Assembly: GCA_944383355.1 (NCBI GenBank)
Contig: CALWPF010000019.1
Location: 1-33,237 of the forward strand
DNA: 33,237 nt
Origin: an uncultured Clostridia bacterium
Lineage (GTDB): Bacteria > Bacillota > Clostridia > Christensenellales > UBA1242
Direction: 5' to 3'
Positions 16,340 through 30,600 of this stretch are shown piece by piece. Below the pieces are notes generated by a model. The model was not told the DNA's origin. It saw only the letters and a program-made list of their open reading frames with translations, and did not search any database. The translations under genes were made by a program, and so were the position numbers. Position 1 is the first letter of the stretch; each line of letters opens with the position of its first letter.

Positions 16340-18600
16340 TTAAACCAATGAAAAGTCATCACTACCAAAGCTATGTTCTAGACTAACACCACTTAGACTA
16401 GCGGTAACATTTAGTCTATTACTATAATCTATACTAAAATCAAAACTTGCTTTACCAAACCAAGGGAAGTTATCATTTACTAGGTCTGTACCATTACCCG
16501 TACCTGTTCCTGTAGCAGTTACTTGTCCGGCTATAACCAACCGAGTCAAATCATAATACGCATATCCAGCCATTACTGCGACTCCACCAGAGCTACCGTT
16601 AACTGTTAAGGTAAATGTACCAGATACATTACACGAAATATCTGCAATCATATATCCAGCTACACAGGCTATGTAACCTCCGCTTGCGGTTATTACTACA
16701 TTACCGCTCACAGTATTTGTACCAAGCATGAGGTTTTTGTTACCATCTCCGATAGCACCCAATTCACCTACCAATCCACCTAGCCTACTATCACCTGTTA
16801 TAGTTATACCATTTACACTTACATTGGTCATTTGGGTAGCTATACGACCTGCCAGTCCACCTACCCTAGAGCCACTAGCCTGTATGATTAGCCCCTCAGT
16901 ACTACAAGCATTGAGAGTACTGCTGATAGTCGCATCACCTACTATTCCACCAATATAATTTGCACCTACTATAGCACTATCACCTGTACCTGTCTCAAAG
17001 TTACCCCAGACATCTCTATAGTAAACTACATTGACGCTACTTATACTATCTATACTTGTTCCTGCTACTCCTCCCAAGTAGTCACTACCACTCAGGTATG
17101 CGAGGTTGACACTTATACTACTAATAGTACCATCATTTTGACCTGCAATACCACCTACATAATTACCACCTTGTACACTTACGCTATATGTACCGCCAGT
17201 AATACTACCTCTGTTGTGTCCTGTAGCTCCTCCGTGATAATTACTATTACCATATATATTACAAGATATCGAACAATTGGATATAGTTCCATTATTATAG
17301 CCAGCTATACCTCCAGTATATGTACCACCAGTAATATTAAACATTGTACTGATGTTAACATTGCTGATAGTACCACTGTTGTTACCTACTATACCACCAA
17401 TATTGCTAGAGCTACCTGTAATGGTTACATCACCCTTAATTTCTGGTGTACCGCTCAGTGTAACACTAGTAGGGTTATTACCAACCAAACCAACATTGGT
17501 AGATGCTCCTACATTTACACTAAATGCCCCAGCAATGCTAAAGCTATCTAAATCTAGATTAGCAGTACTCTCTCCTACAAATATACCTATATTGTTACCT
17601 GTACCAGAGATAGACACACTGGTTGCTGATACGGAATTTCCACTAACATTTGTACTAGCATTTTGACCTATTATTAGACCTACAGCATTTGACGTCTGTA
17701 TAGCAGATATCCCCATATTGCCACCAGCAAAAATATTATTTGACACCGTACCGCCAGAGCTATTTTGCCCTACAATACCACCGACATTAGTATTACCAGT
17801 GATAGTGCCAGCGCTTTGTGTAGATTGAGTTACAGACCCATTTGTATAGTTTTGACCAACTATTCCACCTATACTAGAGGTACCAGATACAGAGCCATTG
17901 TTGGTACAGTTTGTAACAGTACTTGCATTCCTACCTACTATACCACCAGCATAACTACCACCACGCACTGTTGCGCTGTTGGTTACACCACTAATATTAG
18001 CACCGCTATTATTGATGCCAGCTACTCCACCTACATATGTACCAGTGATGGTATAGCCACTAGATACACTGCCACCACTAATACTACCGCTATTGTAACC
18101 CACTAGTCCACCAGCATTACTACTAGTTACTGTAATGCTACCATTTCCGGTTAAGCTACAATCTACCATTTGTATAGCACTAGCCCACAATGATCCAGCG
18201 ATACCACCAGCATTTGATGTCGCAGTTATCTGCAAGTTATTAACTGTATTATTGGCAAAACTAGAAGTATCTCCAACCAACTCACTAAATCCTGCAATAC
18301 CACCTATGTACTGGCTACCAGTCAAGTTGATGTTGTCTACAGTACAGTTTTGAATTACATTATTATTAACACCCGCTATACCACCAATCCTGCTGGTTGA
18401 GCTAGAGTTGATAGTAATATTACTAGCCTTACAATGCATTATGTGACCTGTGCCATTACCATTAATACCGACCAATGCTCCATTGCCAGTACTGCCAGTC
18501 TCTGTCAGGCTAAGAGCGCCATTACCAATTACCTCAATATTGTGTAACATACCGTAATTTTGCGAACCTAGCACATTAGTAACACTTGTCCTAATGGTGA
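16340..18600 (-). repeat. Dense GLUG repeat array at the C-terminus of the giant protein
   Basis: About 750 codons with GGIVGQN, GGVAGIN, GGLVGYN and similar cores every 20-30 residues, each followed by a short turn such as SGGTVSN or NGTISN. In the DNA this shows as recurring antisense words such as ccacctac, ccaccaata and acctac(t)ataccacc. The copies are diverged at DNA level, so this is an old array, not a recent tandem duplication. Confidence 0.85.
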
Positions 18601-21600
18601 GTATAGTATCTGTAAATGTTCCGTCATATTCTACCCTCACACCACTATCTCCGCTCAATCTATAGTAGTCCACAAAACTAACCTCGCCAATCATGTCAAA
18701 TAGTGGCTTGTGTATATTGTCAAATATAACTGTATTGCCCTCTGGTACCATTAGGTATCCGTTTAGTGTATTTACAGTCCAGTCATAATCACCCATATCA
18801 TATATGATTTGACCTGTGCCATCTGGCTCCTTTGTGAGTAAGTAATAGCCGTCCTGTGCCATTCCATTGGTGAGATAATAAGCCAGTATCTCCTCATTTG
18901 GTATTTGTATAGGGTTACCCTCTACGCCTCCACCAGTATTGAGTATCCTACCATAGCTAATTATCAAATATGGCCAACCATAGTTGTACTCAACATCTTG
19001 AGCCCATAAGCCACTTGCCAACACCGCACTAGCAAATGCGTTATCAGTCTTCATTGTCTCATAATCTGTACCTATAGCATAGGTTTGATTACTTGCAGTT
19101 ATCCCCTCCAGTCCAGTATCGGTAGAATACACTGCCTCAACTTGACCAAACTGAGGAGATGCTGTAAGCACGCTCGGACTAACCTCATTTACATGTCCTA
19201 GTAACGGCTGAGTAGCTCCACTACTTGCCTGAGATGATATCATACCAGTACTGAGCAACTTAAATATCTCAACACAACTATTTGTATTACTATCAGCGTA
19301 ACCCAAGATACCACCTACATATGCTACTGCTGTCTGGCTAACGCCACGACTGAGAGTACCAGTAAATGACAAGTTAGCCAATTCGATACCACCAGTAACA
19401 TTATCTGTTTGACCTACTACACCACCTAGGTATGTGCTAGCATCACCTGATACAGTAATACTTGCGCCACCCCAACAGTTGTTTACAAAACCTTCGTTGT
19501 AACCTACTACACCACCAATTATCAAGTTAGCTCCTGAGTCGTTTGACTCAATTCTACCAGAGCCCTGTACACCAGTTGCGTAAATTACACAGGTCTCACC
19601 TAGGCTAGCTACAGCACCACCAAAGTAACTGTAAGAGTTGTAACTAGTCCTACATTGTACATTATTGAGATCAACATATAGACCAGTAATTGCACTAGGT
19701 GTACCATCTTCGCTAGGTACGACATCACCAAATACTCCATATCTAGTACTACTAATGCCACTGTACTCTACATTGATTACATTACCTGCACCGTTAAAGA
19801 ATCCAGTAAACATATACTCGCCTAGAGGTTTCTCACTGGTACCACCCAAGTCAATTACTATATTGCTAGTATTTAGCAAGTAATACAAGTAAGTACCATT
19901 ATTCTCTTGCATACGAATGTCGTTAAATTGCTCTGCTGTATCTATCAAAATTGGGTTTACCTTGGTACCCTCTGTAGCAAATAAACTATTAAATACATCA
20001 TACAATGTCTGGTACTCACTACCCATACTCTCAAAGAATTCCTCAAATTGTGTCAAGGTAACTTGATAAGCACCATTGGTATCCGTGATAGTATTGTTTA
20101 ATGCATAATTGTTGTTAATAGACGCTAATGAGTAATAGGTATCACAAGTAATCTCAGTACTTGCACCAGAGGTAGCTCTAATACCCGCATAAGCATTTGT
20201 CTCAGATAAATATGAGTTATTGAATATTGATACTAATGAATAATTTGACCTCAGTGTAGCATCGTTTGCCATACCAGAATTTTCGCTACCAAAACAACCA
20301 CCAACATAAGTATTTACATAACTCTCTACCACACTATTTTGGTTAAAGCTGTACAGGTAGATATTATATGCACTGACATTGTTGGCTACTCTTGTTGACA
20401 ATATCTCACCTGCCATACCACCAATGTTGTTTGTCATAATTGTTGCACTACCATTGCGCCTATCTACCTGGTTGGATAAATCAGCATATATACTACCGTC
20501 TACAAATACCATACTCACTGCATTACCAGTACCATTGTACAATTCTCCAGCAAATCCACCAATATTCAAGTTGTGGTAAATATCGTATGTACTTGCACCA
20601 TCTGACCATTCAACAGATTGAGTATCGGTATCATAGTTGGCAATCATTATATCCATATGGTTGATTACATTGCGTATTACGCTGTTGTAATTAATTGCAC
20701 CAAAACTACCACCAATATTTATATCCAGATAATTTGCAGTACCACTAGCGGTAGTTGCGTCATTTTGCTCTAGTGTAATAGTACCAGTACTAGCTACTCC
20801 AGAGACATTAGTCGCATATGCTCTACCTATAGCACCACCTACATAAATACTAGTCCCATCTACGCTTGATTGAGGAGTACTGTATGCTATCATAGCATCT
20901 TGTACTGTTGCATTTTGTAGAGTAGCACCACTGCCAGCATAACCTACTATACCACCTACAACTGTAGCTGTTGTATTAATATCGATATTACTCAAATGTA
21001 CATTGTTGATAAGAGTGCCTTCGCTATAACCTACCAAGCCACCAACATATGCAATAGCATCAGGGTTGAGCGATGTGGTATAACTAATGTCGGATAAATA
21101 CAAGTCATTTATCTCTCCACCCTTTGTATATCCAAATATACCTACTGTATGTGCTGTAATTCCATTTAAGTGTACATTGGATATTGTATATCCGTTACCA
21201 TTCAATACTCCACTAAATGGTTGGTTTTGTGAGCCAACTATAAAGTAAGGCATGTAATGAATCTCGCTATCATCACCTACATAACGCAAGTTGATACTAG
21301 CTCTCAAGTTGTAGGTCTTGTCAGGTCTCCAATACATTAGTATCAAATCATCTGCACTATCTATGTCAAATGATTCTGGCGCCTGCCTTTTCTCTATAAC
21401 TGGCGTACCATCTACATTGTATCCATTGATACTGTATTGGTCCCAAGAGCCATAGAAAGTATTTGGATTAGCTATCAAATATCCACGAGTAATAGTGATG
21501 TTTTCATCTCCTACTACCTCTGGAGCGATCTCGCCTGTCGCCAACTCAAAGTCATCTAATGATGTACTAGACCTGTATGCTCCCACATCGCTAAGTAATA

Positions 21601-24600
21601 TCGAATTACTTTGCACTGCGGTAGCGGTAGTAGCAATTTCACGATTCGTTATCTCACGGTTATAGTAATTAATCTGACTAATTTCCTTTACATGAGATGT
21701 AGACAAGTTTCTACTATCGCTCACCATACCGACTAGGCCACCTAGGTAACCTGTACCCTCACCATTACTACCTAGTAATGTGCTGTAGTATGAGTAATAC
21801 GATGCTGCCCAGTTGTTGTGTGCAACTGCAAAATCTATACTCAACAATTGATCTGGTAGACTCTGAATATTTACAAATGGGTTAGCTACCTCAATAGCAT
21901 CTACATTCCTACCAGCGTCCAAGATATTACTTGTAGTAACACTATCAATAGTGGATACTTGACCAATGAGACCACCTACACTTGCTGTAGTAGACCCTAC
22001 TACCGTACCAGTAGCATATACTGCCTTGATATCTCCACCAAAGCTAACACCGATGAGTCCACCTGCATTTTGAGCTGTGGTACTCATAACATATAGTGAG
22101 CTAGTAGAGTAACGAATAGTACCAGTCTGTCCAGCATTATAAGTAGCACCAAAGTTTAATCCTACCAAGCCACCTACACTAGCTATAGGATTGTTTGTCT
22201 CAAAGACATTTATAGCATTGGTAGATAATGCACCTGTACGAGCAGAGTTGATAGTATTTTGAAGAGCAGTGATATAGTGAGCACTACTATAAGTGATAGT
22301 ACCATTATTTTGCCCAACTAGACCACCTACAAAATTGTAACCTCTCAACCTTGTAGTCTGAGCAAATATAGCCTCGGCGTTTGTAAATATAGTATTACCA
22401 CCGATAAATCCTGCCACACCACCTACGCTACTACCTACTATTGTACCTTCTCCATCATAGGTCAAGTTAGTACTCAATATAGTATTATAATTGGATAAAT
22501 CTATAATATCGTTTGCGTTATATGGCTCTAGGTCTACTACACCAAATAAACCACCAGCATAAGACAACCTATTGATAGGATTGGATATAACATTTTTGCC
22601 CATCAATCTAATAATATCTCTGTTATACATCAACACTTGTATATCTTCTTGAGAATATGTAGCAGTTACAGCCAAGTCACTCTGGATATCATTTATCCTA
22701 GATTGACCAGTCACATAGCCGACAACACCACCTACTAGGTTACCACCTATCACACGACTGTCTTGGGCACCAGTCACAGTAATATTATAAATGTAACCAC
22801 CATTCACTGTACCTGCCAATGTACCTACAGTGTTGATTTGCCCAGCAGATACACCAACCAACTCTAGATTGAGGCTCTTTACACTACCATAGTATGACCT
22901 CAACGTACCACCTTGCTCAGTGACAGTATCTGTCACAATTGCCTTGAATAATCCAACACTAGTGATATTCTCTTGAGTAGTACCAGAGCCTATGCTCACA
23001 CTATTAAACCTATTTACTGTATCAGCATCAGTCAAATCCTCTGCACCTATATTGATACCGCTAATGGTAAAGCCATTACCCTCTAATATTCCAGCATAAG
23101 ATGTAGTAATTGTATCTAGGTTAGTATAACTATCCTCTAATCCTGTGAGGTCTATATCATCTACGATGCGTGCAGTAGTCCTGTTGACACTACCAGCATT
23201 ACTCAAGTTTTGATTAAACTCTGTAGCATCTCTAATAACTGTTGGGTTGTAGGTATAGCCTTTTGGATTACTACTGTCCAATACAAATCCAGTGTCAAGT
23301 GTATAGATATTATAAACATAGGTCACTACTCCATTGGCATCTGTAGTAGTAGCATCTCTATCAAGAGTCCAAGATACAAAGTTTGTAAGCAACTCTGCAC
23401 CAACCAATCTTGGTCCAAAGTAAATATATTGTCTACCTGATGTGTCAGTGTATGTAGATTTAAAGTAAACGTTGTTGTCGTTACCAAATACCCAAATACC
23501 CAAGAATTCTTGGTCAGCGTCTGTCACACCAGCACCTGTTCTACTAAAACTAAATGTATTCCAGGAGTCAAAATAAGCATCATTTGTATTATTAAATTGG
23601 TCTGCACTGAGTGCCTCTGCCTCCTCATATATGAGCGAACCAGAAGGATACCCAATGTCATAGTAATATGCGTTTGTGATAATACCCTGATTGTTGTTTG
23701 TAGTACTACTGAGTCCCATTGTACCTATAAAAGGTGTACCTGTACGGTTTGCAACAATCTCAGTAACACTAGTAGTATATGCTCGATTTATCACACCGTT
23801 GGCAGTGTTGATGAATACAAATCCACTGGCATTGGTACCGTTGTTGATAAATGTTGCGGAGTAACTATCAGTGATATTACCACTGTTACTAAATACAAAA
23901 CCACCTGCGTATATAGCGGACTCTATCCTCAACCCACGATTAGCGTTGTCCAATACAAATTGATTATAGCTATTCCTGGTACGATACGCACTACCAGCAT
24001 AACTACCATAGATTACAGCATTTTGATTGTTATATGCTACCAATCCAGCAGTAGCAGTATAATTCTCTAGATAAGCTGCAGCATTGTTTCTTATCACTGC
24101 AATATTCTCACCTTGAGTGATAGAACCATCTACATAACTACTAGCAATGACACCGTTGTTTTGAGCAACAAAACCTGCAACTATACCATCACCAGTAAGA
24201 CTAATATTTTGTACATGACTGTTGGTAATGTTACCATTATTTGTACCAACAAAACCTGCTATATTGTGTGTCTGGTTATTACCACGCCCACCAGCAATGG
24301 CTACTGTGTATCCAGCGACTCCACCTGTTGACTCTACACTACAGTTGGTGATAATACCATTATTTACACCAGCAAACAATCCAAAGTTGAGTGTAGAATA
24401 TGTCCCCTCTAGCGCCAAGCTGAGTCCTGAGCTAATACCCACGATTTGCACACGCAAGTTTTGGATAAGAGTATCTTGGGCTACTGTACCAAATACACCA
24501 TATGTAGTGATACTGGTATTCCTAGGATACAATTCATGTTGCATGATGAGGCTGTATCCATTACCATTGAGACTAGCAACATTGATATCCATAGGTGTCC

Positions 24601-27600
24601 ATAATCCATTTATATCTAGCTCGATATCATTCATCAATATGTAGTTTCGCCCTGCTTCCATATTCATAAATTCATCTATTGTATATACTGGTACAGGGTG
24701 GTCTACTGATGACTCTTGATAAAAGTTTACTCTAATCTCACTAGTCCAGTGGAATGTTGGGCTCACTCCAGAGTCAGCAGATGTGAGCGCAAATTGTCCA
24801 TTGATATAGGTAAAGTACAAATCTGCTTGGATATATGAGGTATTGCTGACTCTATTAGGAGAGATAGAATAGATACCAGTCTGGTCAGATACCTTAAATA
24901 AGAAGTTGTTATCTACAGTCACACCATCATTTGATGCCTCATCATATGTGATGCTCTGGTATGCGCCTGCAGAATTACGATAAGACCAAGTATTGTATAC
25001 ATTTGATTCTCTAATACCGTTGATTCTCTTGATAACATCTATCAAGCTATTTACAGCAGATGTATTAGCAGAGCTAATGGATACGCTATCAGGTATCACT
25101 AGATTACTTGCTGTTAAGTTTTGCAATAATACATTTTGAGGGAATATGGTCAAGTCATAATACTTATCTTTGATGTAATTTGCACTGAATGTACCATTGC
25201 TAACATTTTGAATAAAGTTTGATATATTATCTACAAAAAAGTCTACTACGACAAATGTCAATCTACGTATAACTGTACGATTATAACCATCTATATATGT
25301 CTGTGCACTAAAGGTCACTGTGAATTGTGAGCCAACATCTACATAAGGACTAATCTTGAGATAATACTCGCCATTGATATTGTGTAAAGTTACAAAACTT
25401 CTCAAACTCTGCTCAGTAGTCACTGGTGTACCATTATTCACAGAGAATAAACTACCATTCGCTCCACTGACTATCCCAAGAGATGTTGCTAGTCCAGTAT
25501 AAGAGCTATCAATGCTAAGATTTATCTTGTTTTGATTATTTTGCTTTGTAGTCTGCAACTCGCTCACCGTAGATACACCTGTACCTACAGCAATGTATGC
25601 CCTGTCTGTACCACTATTGTAGTGGTCAAAGGATACAGTAAACTCAGCTAGCAATCTCACCGTAACCTCTTGGGTATGAGTAGCAATGATAACATTGTCT
25701 TTGTATATATTAACCGTTATATAAAATACTGCCTGAGTAGTAATAGCACTAGCTATAATTGTACGCATATAATAAGTGCCGTTAAACTCTGGCGTACCAT
25801 CGCCATTATAGGTAGATGCCTTTGCCAATCTAATACCGTTAGGCACTATACTCACTCCACTTGAATAAGCATAATAACAATCAGTATCAGCATCATATAC
25901 CCTCTGCTCAAAACTAATTACATCATTTTGAGCACGATTACTCAATACCTCAATAAAATCATAACTAGCGTAACTAGGGTTCACTGTGACACGGAGTAGT
26001 CCGTATTCACCAGCTATGATGTTGTTTGTAGGCTCGTTACCTGCACCCTTTAGATAAATAGCATCTTCACTAGTAGTCTCCACATCACTAAAGTGCTCTA
26101 TAGTGAGTCCTGTAATAGGTTGAGGTGTCACTGTCACTAATATAGTCTTTGAATAAGTCCCTACTATGTTTTGATTGGACAAGTTGCAGTAATTAAATAC
26201 AAAAGTAAATGTCATATTAGTGCCAATGTTTTTGTATTGGTCTGTCATTTCTATCAAGAATGGATAATTGATATAACGAACATTATCTGTACTCTGTGTA
26301 CCAAACATTACACTAAATACACCTGTATCTATACGCACATTTTTAAATTTTGAGCCATCACTCTGTATACCTACTGTGTATTCGTATACTTTGTTGTCAT
26401 CAGTTTCGTCTGGCTGTGTACCTTGATAAATAGTCAATCCAACAAAACTATTGCGACTACCTACCACGCCATCAACCATCTCCATATCAAAATCATCTGT
26501 AGTAAGAGTGGCAATTATCTCAATATCGTCACCAGCATACATTGACATATTACCCGAATCAATATCTAGTCCTGTCACACCATTGTACACATCAATGTTA
26601 TAATCAAGTACAGCATTTGGATTCATAGCACTGTTGGTCTTACCAGAGTTAGCACCATCAGCATCATAACTAGAGCCTACATATAGGTCAATTTGCTCAC
26701 TCTTTAATGTACCAGTACTATCATAAAATTGTGCCTCCAAATATGGAATAATAGCAATCTTGGTCTTTTTATCAGCGTCTTCACTAGTCTTTTGGAGTGC
26801 TGTCAATGTAAATACAGAATTGTTGTAACTGAGTACATATTTATTTACGCCATCGCTGAGATCAATCCATTTGCTATCATTGATCAAAATACAAGCATTA
26901 CCGTTATCATCATACAAAGTGTTGCCATTTACAATAATGCGTACACCACCATGTACATCGGCAATTTCTCCATCACCTACAGTACCATATTGATAATATT
27001 TCACTGTAAATTGCACAGTATTGCCTTTTTGTATCTCAAAGGTCCCCTCGCTACTAATAGGTGTCAATTGATCATCAGGACTATAAATCCGTATATCATC
27101 AAAGCCTTGGACTACACAAATCTGTATAACATCGTACACATCAGTGTTTTGACTACTGTGGATATACAACATTGTAGTACCAGTACCTTGAATATAAATC
27201 ATATAGTCGAGTACTGTAGCACCTGATACCACCCTCAAAACCGAGTCATTTGTATTGACAATATATACTAGCAGTTGACTCAAATCAACCTCTGGGTCAG
27301 TTGATATACTAAATAGTCCATCGGTACCAAACAACTTGTAAGATGCACCCGTTTGATAACGAATAATGATATTTTTATTATAATCTACTCCACCGCTATT
27401 CACACCATTACCTAGGAATACTGATGCAAAATTTTGACCTGTAGTGTCATAGATGTTGTCATAAATACTCTGGCCATAGGCATTCGCTAATATGCTATTA
27501 GGAGTAACGACTAGGAACATTTCTCCATTTAGCAGTAGATATGGCATACCATAATTCCTGTCTCCAGTAGTATCTATACCCCAATCACCCACAGTGTTGT

Positions 27601-30600
27601 TGGAGCAATCAAAGCCCCAACTAATCCAATTAGCCTGACTGAGTGTATTGTCCTCATGTATTACACTGCTAAAGCCTGCTTGGTACGCACCATCGCTAGT
27701 AGGTAATCCAGTAGGCACCACTATAGCAAAAGCACTACCAATATTAACCGAGCTAGTCACGCCACTAGGTATTACCCAAGGCAAGTATTGAGATGCATAT
27801 GTAGTCAAGCCACTTACTTGGATAGCATTGTTTACTACGCAAGCATCAGTATAAACCTCATCAATATTTACCTGATTACCTGTCACGCCACCAGAGAGGC
27901 TACCAAATATAGTACCTGCTACAGCACCCATTTGACCATTGCTGATAACATAATTATTTAGTGCGATATTACCATGTGAGTATGCATAGTTGATGTCACA
28001 ATTTGTACCTAGGCTAGTAAAGTACCCCGCTATCAATCCAGCGACAGTACCACTCGCTCCAGCGCTGTCAGCAATATTGAGCTCTGTATAACTGTTACCT
28101 ATGAATGTCCTACCATTTACTAGACCTACAATACCACCTACATAAGATTTTACATCTGTACCATTACTATCACCACTGACTAGCAAATTTGGTCTAGTAG
28201 AGGTAAATGATATAGCATATCCAAAACTAATAATAGACTGTGCATTACTAGAGTACACTTGACCTACTACACCACCTATATTACCTATACCATAGATACC
28301 TATAGAATCGTCTTCGTTATTGAGTATTTGATAACCTACATTGTATATCAATGCGCCACCTTGCATCAATCCTACTATACCACCAAGATTACCATGACCA
28401 TAGATGACAACAGTACTCAATGTAGAATAATCCGCATTGGTATCATTGATGTTACCGAGGTTGTGCCCTACAATACCACCAATATTGATACTGTCATAAT
28501 CACGCAAAGTATGGTTACCTGTCACAGCTTGAGTAATAGTACCGCTAGCTCGACCACCCCATATAGTAGCACCTGACACATTTTGTCCTACCAGCATACC
28601 AACATTTGAGTCTACTTTACACTCCTGTATTGTGATGTTTGAGTTACTACTGAGGTCACGAATATACTGCGAACCTTGCTGTGTATCGTTATTTTTACCC
28701 AGCACAGCACCAAAGTTGAGTGAAACATTGCTAGTGGATATAATAGCATTCATGCTAGTAGTAATATTTATTAACTGTGTAGAATTTGTCCCAGTAGATT
28801 GAGTAGTTGTACCAATTACACCAAGGTTAATTGTACTATCTCCATTGTATCCACCAGTAGCATCTGACATATAGCTAAAGTTATCAATAGTGACATTAAC
28901 ATTTGAGACAATACCTCCACAGTTATTACCTACCAATGCACCAATATTGTACTCTCTAGCACTACCATCAGCAAACAACACATCATTGTGCCTTATTACA
29001 AAGTTTGTTATAATAAAGTTAACATAAGCTATTTGCGCACCATCACCAATATAATTGAATATACCAAAGTTTAATGGCACACTACCTCTCTCTGTATCAT
29101 CATAAGAGATACTCCACCCAAGGATAGTATTTACCTGAGGCGCCTGCGAATCACTAGGTATAGTCTCTAGTCCATTTACATTGTAGCCATTACTAAATAA
29201 TGTACCAGTAAATGGGTGGTCCATACTACCTATACCTGCCCAACTAGGGTTGGTACGACAATATGCAGACATATCTATACTATTCATCAATACAAAATTT
29301 TTGTCCAGACTCTCAGCATTCATCATTGCGACTACATCTTGAGCATCATACAATTCATATGGATTCTCAAGGCTACCATCAGCTACATAAATCTCTATAC
29401 GGCGTATTACTGAGTTGCTAGCTAGGTAGGATTTTGAATTGTAATCTACAATATTCTCTAGATATTCGTCCATTATATCTAGAGGTACGACTAGCAACAA
29501 CGCCCTACCAGCATTGAGAGCTTGTATCTCATACAAGCCAGTTTGCTCATTGAGAATCAATCTAGCAGTCTTACTACTGAGCGGATTGTTGTAATAATTC
29601 TCTCCACCTGCATCAATACGAGGCACTGGCACATAGTTGCCATTGCTATCTTCTTGCATATCAAATATTAGGTATCCTACCTCTGGCAATGTAGCATCAA
29701 GTGGTTGTACAGTTACATTGAGTGGGAATGTCTGCTCAGTATTATTTTGATTAAAGTTAGCAATCAATCTACTGCCTGTATTGCGTATGCGCACACCATT
29801 TTGACTACTCTCATCTATCAATATCCTAGTCACAGGAGTTTGTTGTCTAACTATTACCTTGATAGTGCGTATATGCGTCTGCTGATAATCACGCACAGTT
29901 ACAGATACATAAAACTCAGCATATGTAATATTACCTTGCAAGATACTGCTATCCCTATTGAGCTGAATAGTCATTCGAGAGCCTATTAATGGAGTGCTAT
30001 CAGTAGAAATATAAGTATTAGTACCATCGTACAATTGCCCCATACCACTGTAATATTCGTTGTATATACGCCATTCGGCAGTACTAGCATCGTGTGTAGT
30101 GTCCTCTGGTCCAGTGGTAACAGTTACCTCTGCCATAGCCTGCTCATTACTATATACACTACCATTATTATCACTATTGACAGACCACAACAACTCAACT
30201 GTATCAGTAGACAGTGTCACTGTAGTAATAGGCTTGTATACATTGATAGTAAAGTAATATTCGTACACATCAATGCGGTCCTGACCATCTGAGCCATACA
30301 CTCTATAGGATACTTGTAGTACAATCTCTGCTAATCCTGTAGACTGAGTCTCTAGTATAGCCTGCTCACCCGTGCTACTACTGAGGTCACGAATATTCGC
30401 TACATTAGTGTCATTACTTTGATATTTGACAGACACTATATCAGCATTACCAGGATACGCAGTATTATAAAAGTAAATTACGCTAGAATTGGTTACATAA
30501 ATATTTGATATTGACTGTTGTATACCATAGTTACCACAATCTACATCGGTATAATCTATCTGTCCAATACGAGAGGATTGCCCCGACATAATTGTGTCTA

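Noticed and set aside
16340-16500. Sortase LPxTG anchor or autotransporter domain at the end of the giant protein
   Set aside because: The C-terminus (SLEHSFGSDDFSLV) has no LPxTG-like motif, membrane helix or basic tail, and no outer-membrane barrel pattern.
16340-18600. CRISPR array or recent tandem DNA repeats suggested by recurring ccacctac/ccaccaata words
   Set aside because: The words are irregularly spaced, diverged and in frame with Val-Gly-Gly codons; they are coding repeats of the GLUG domain.
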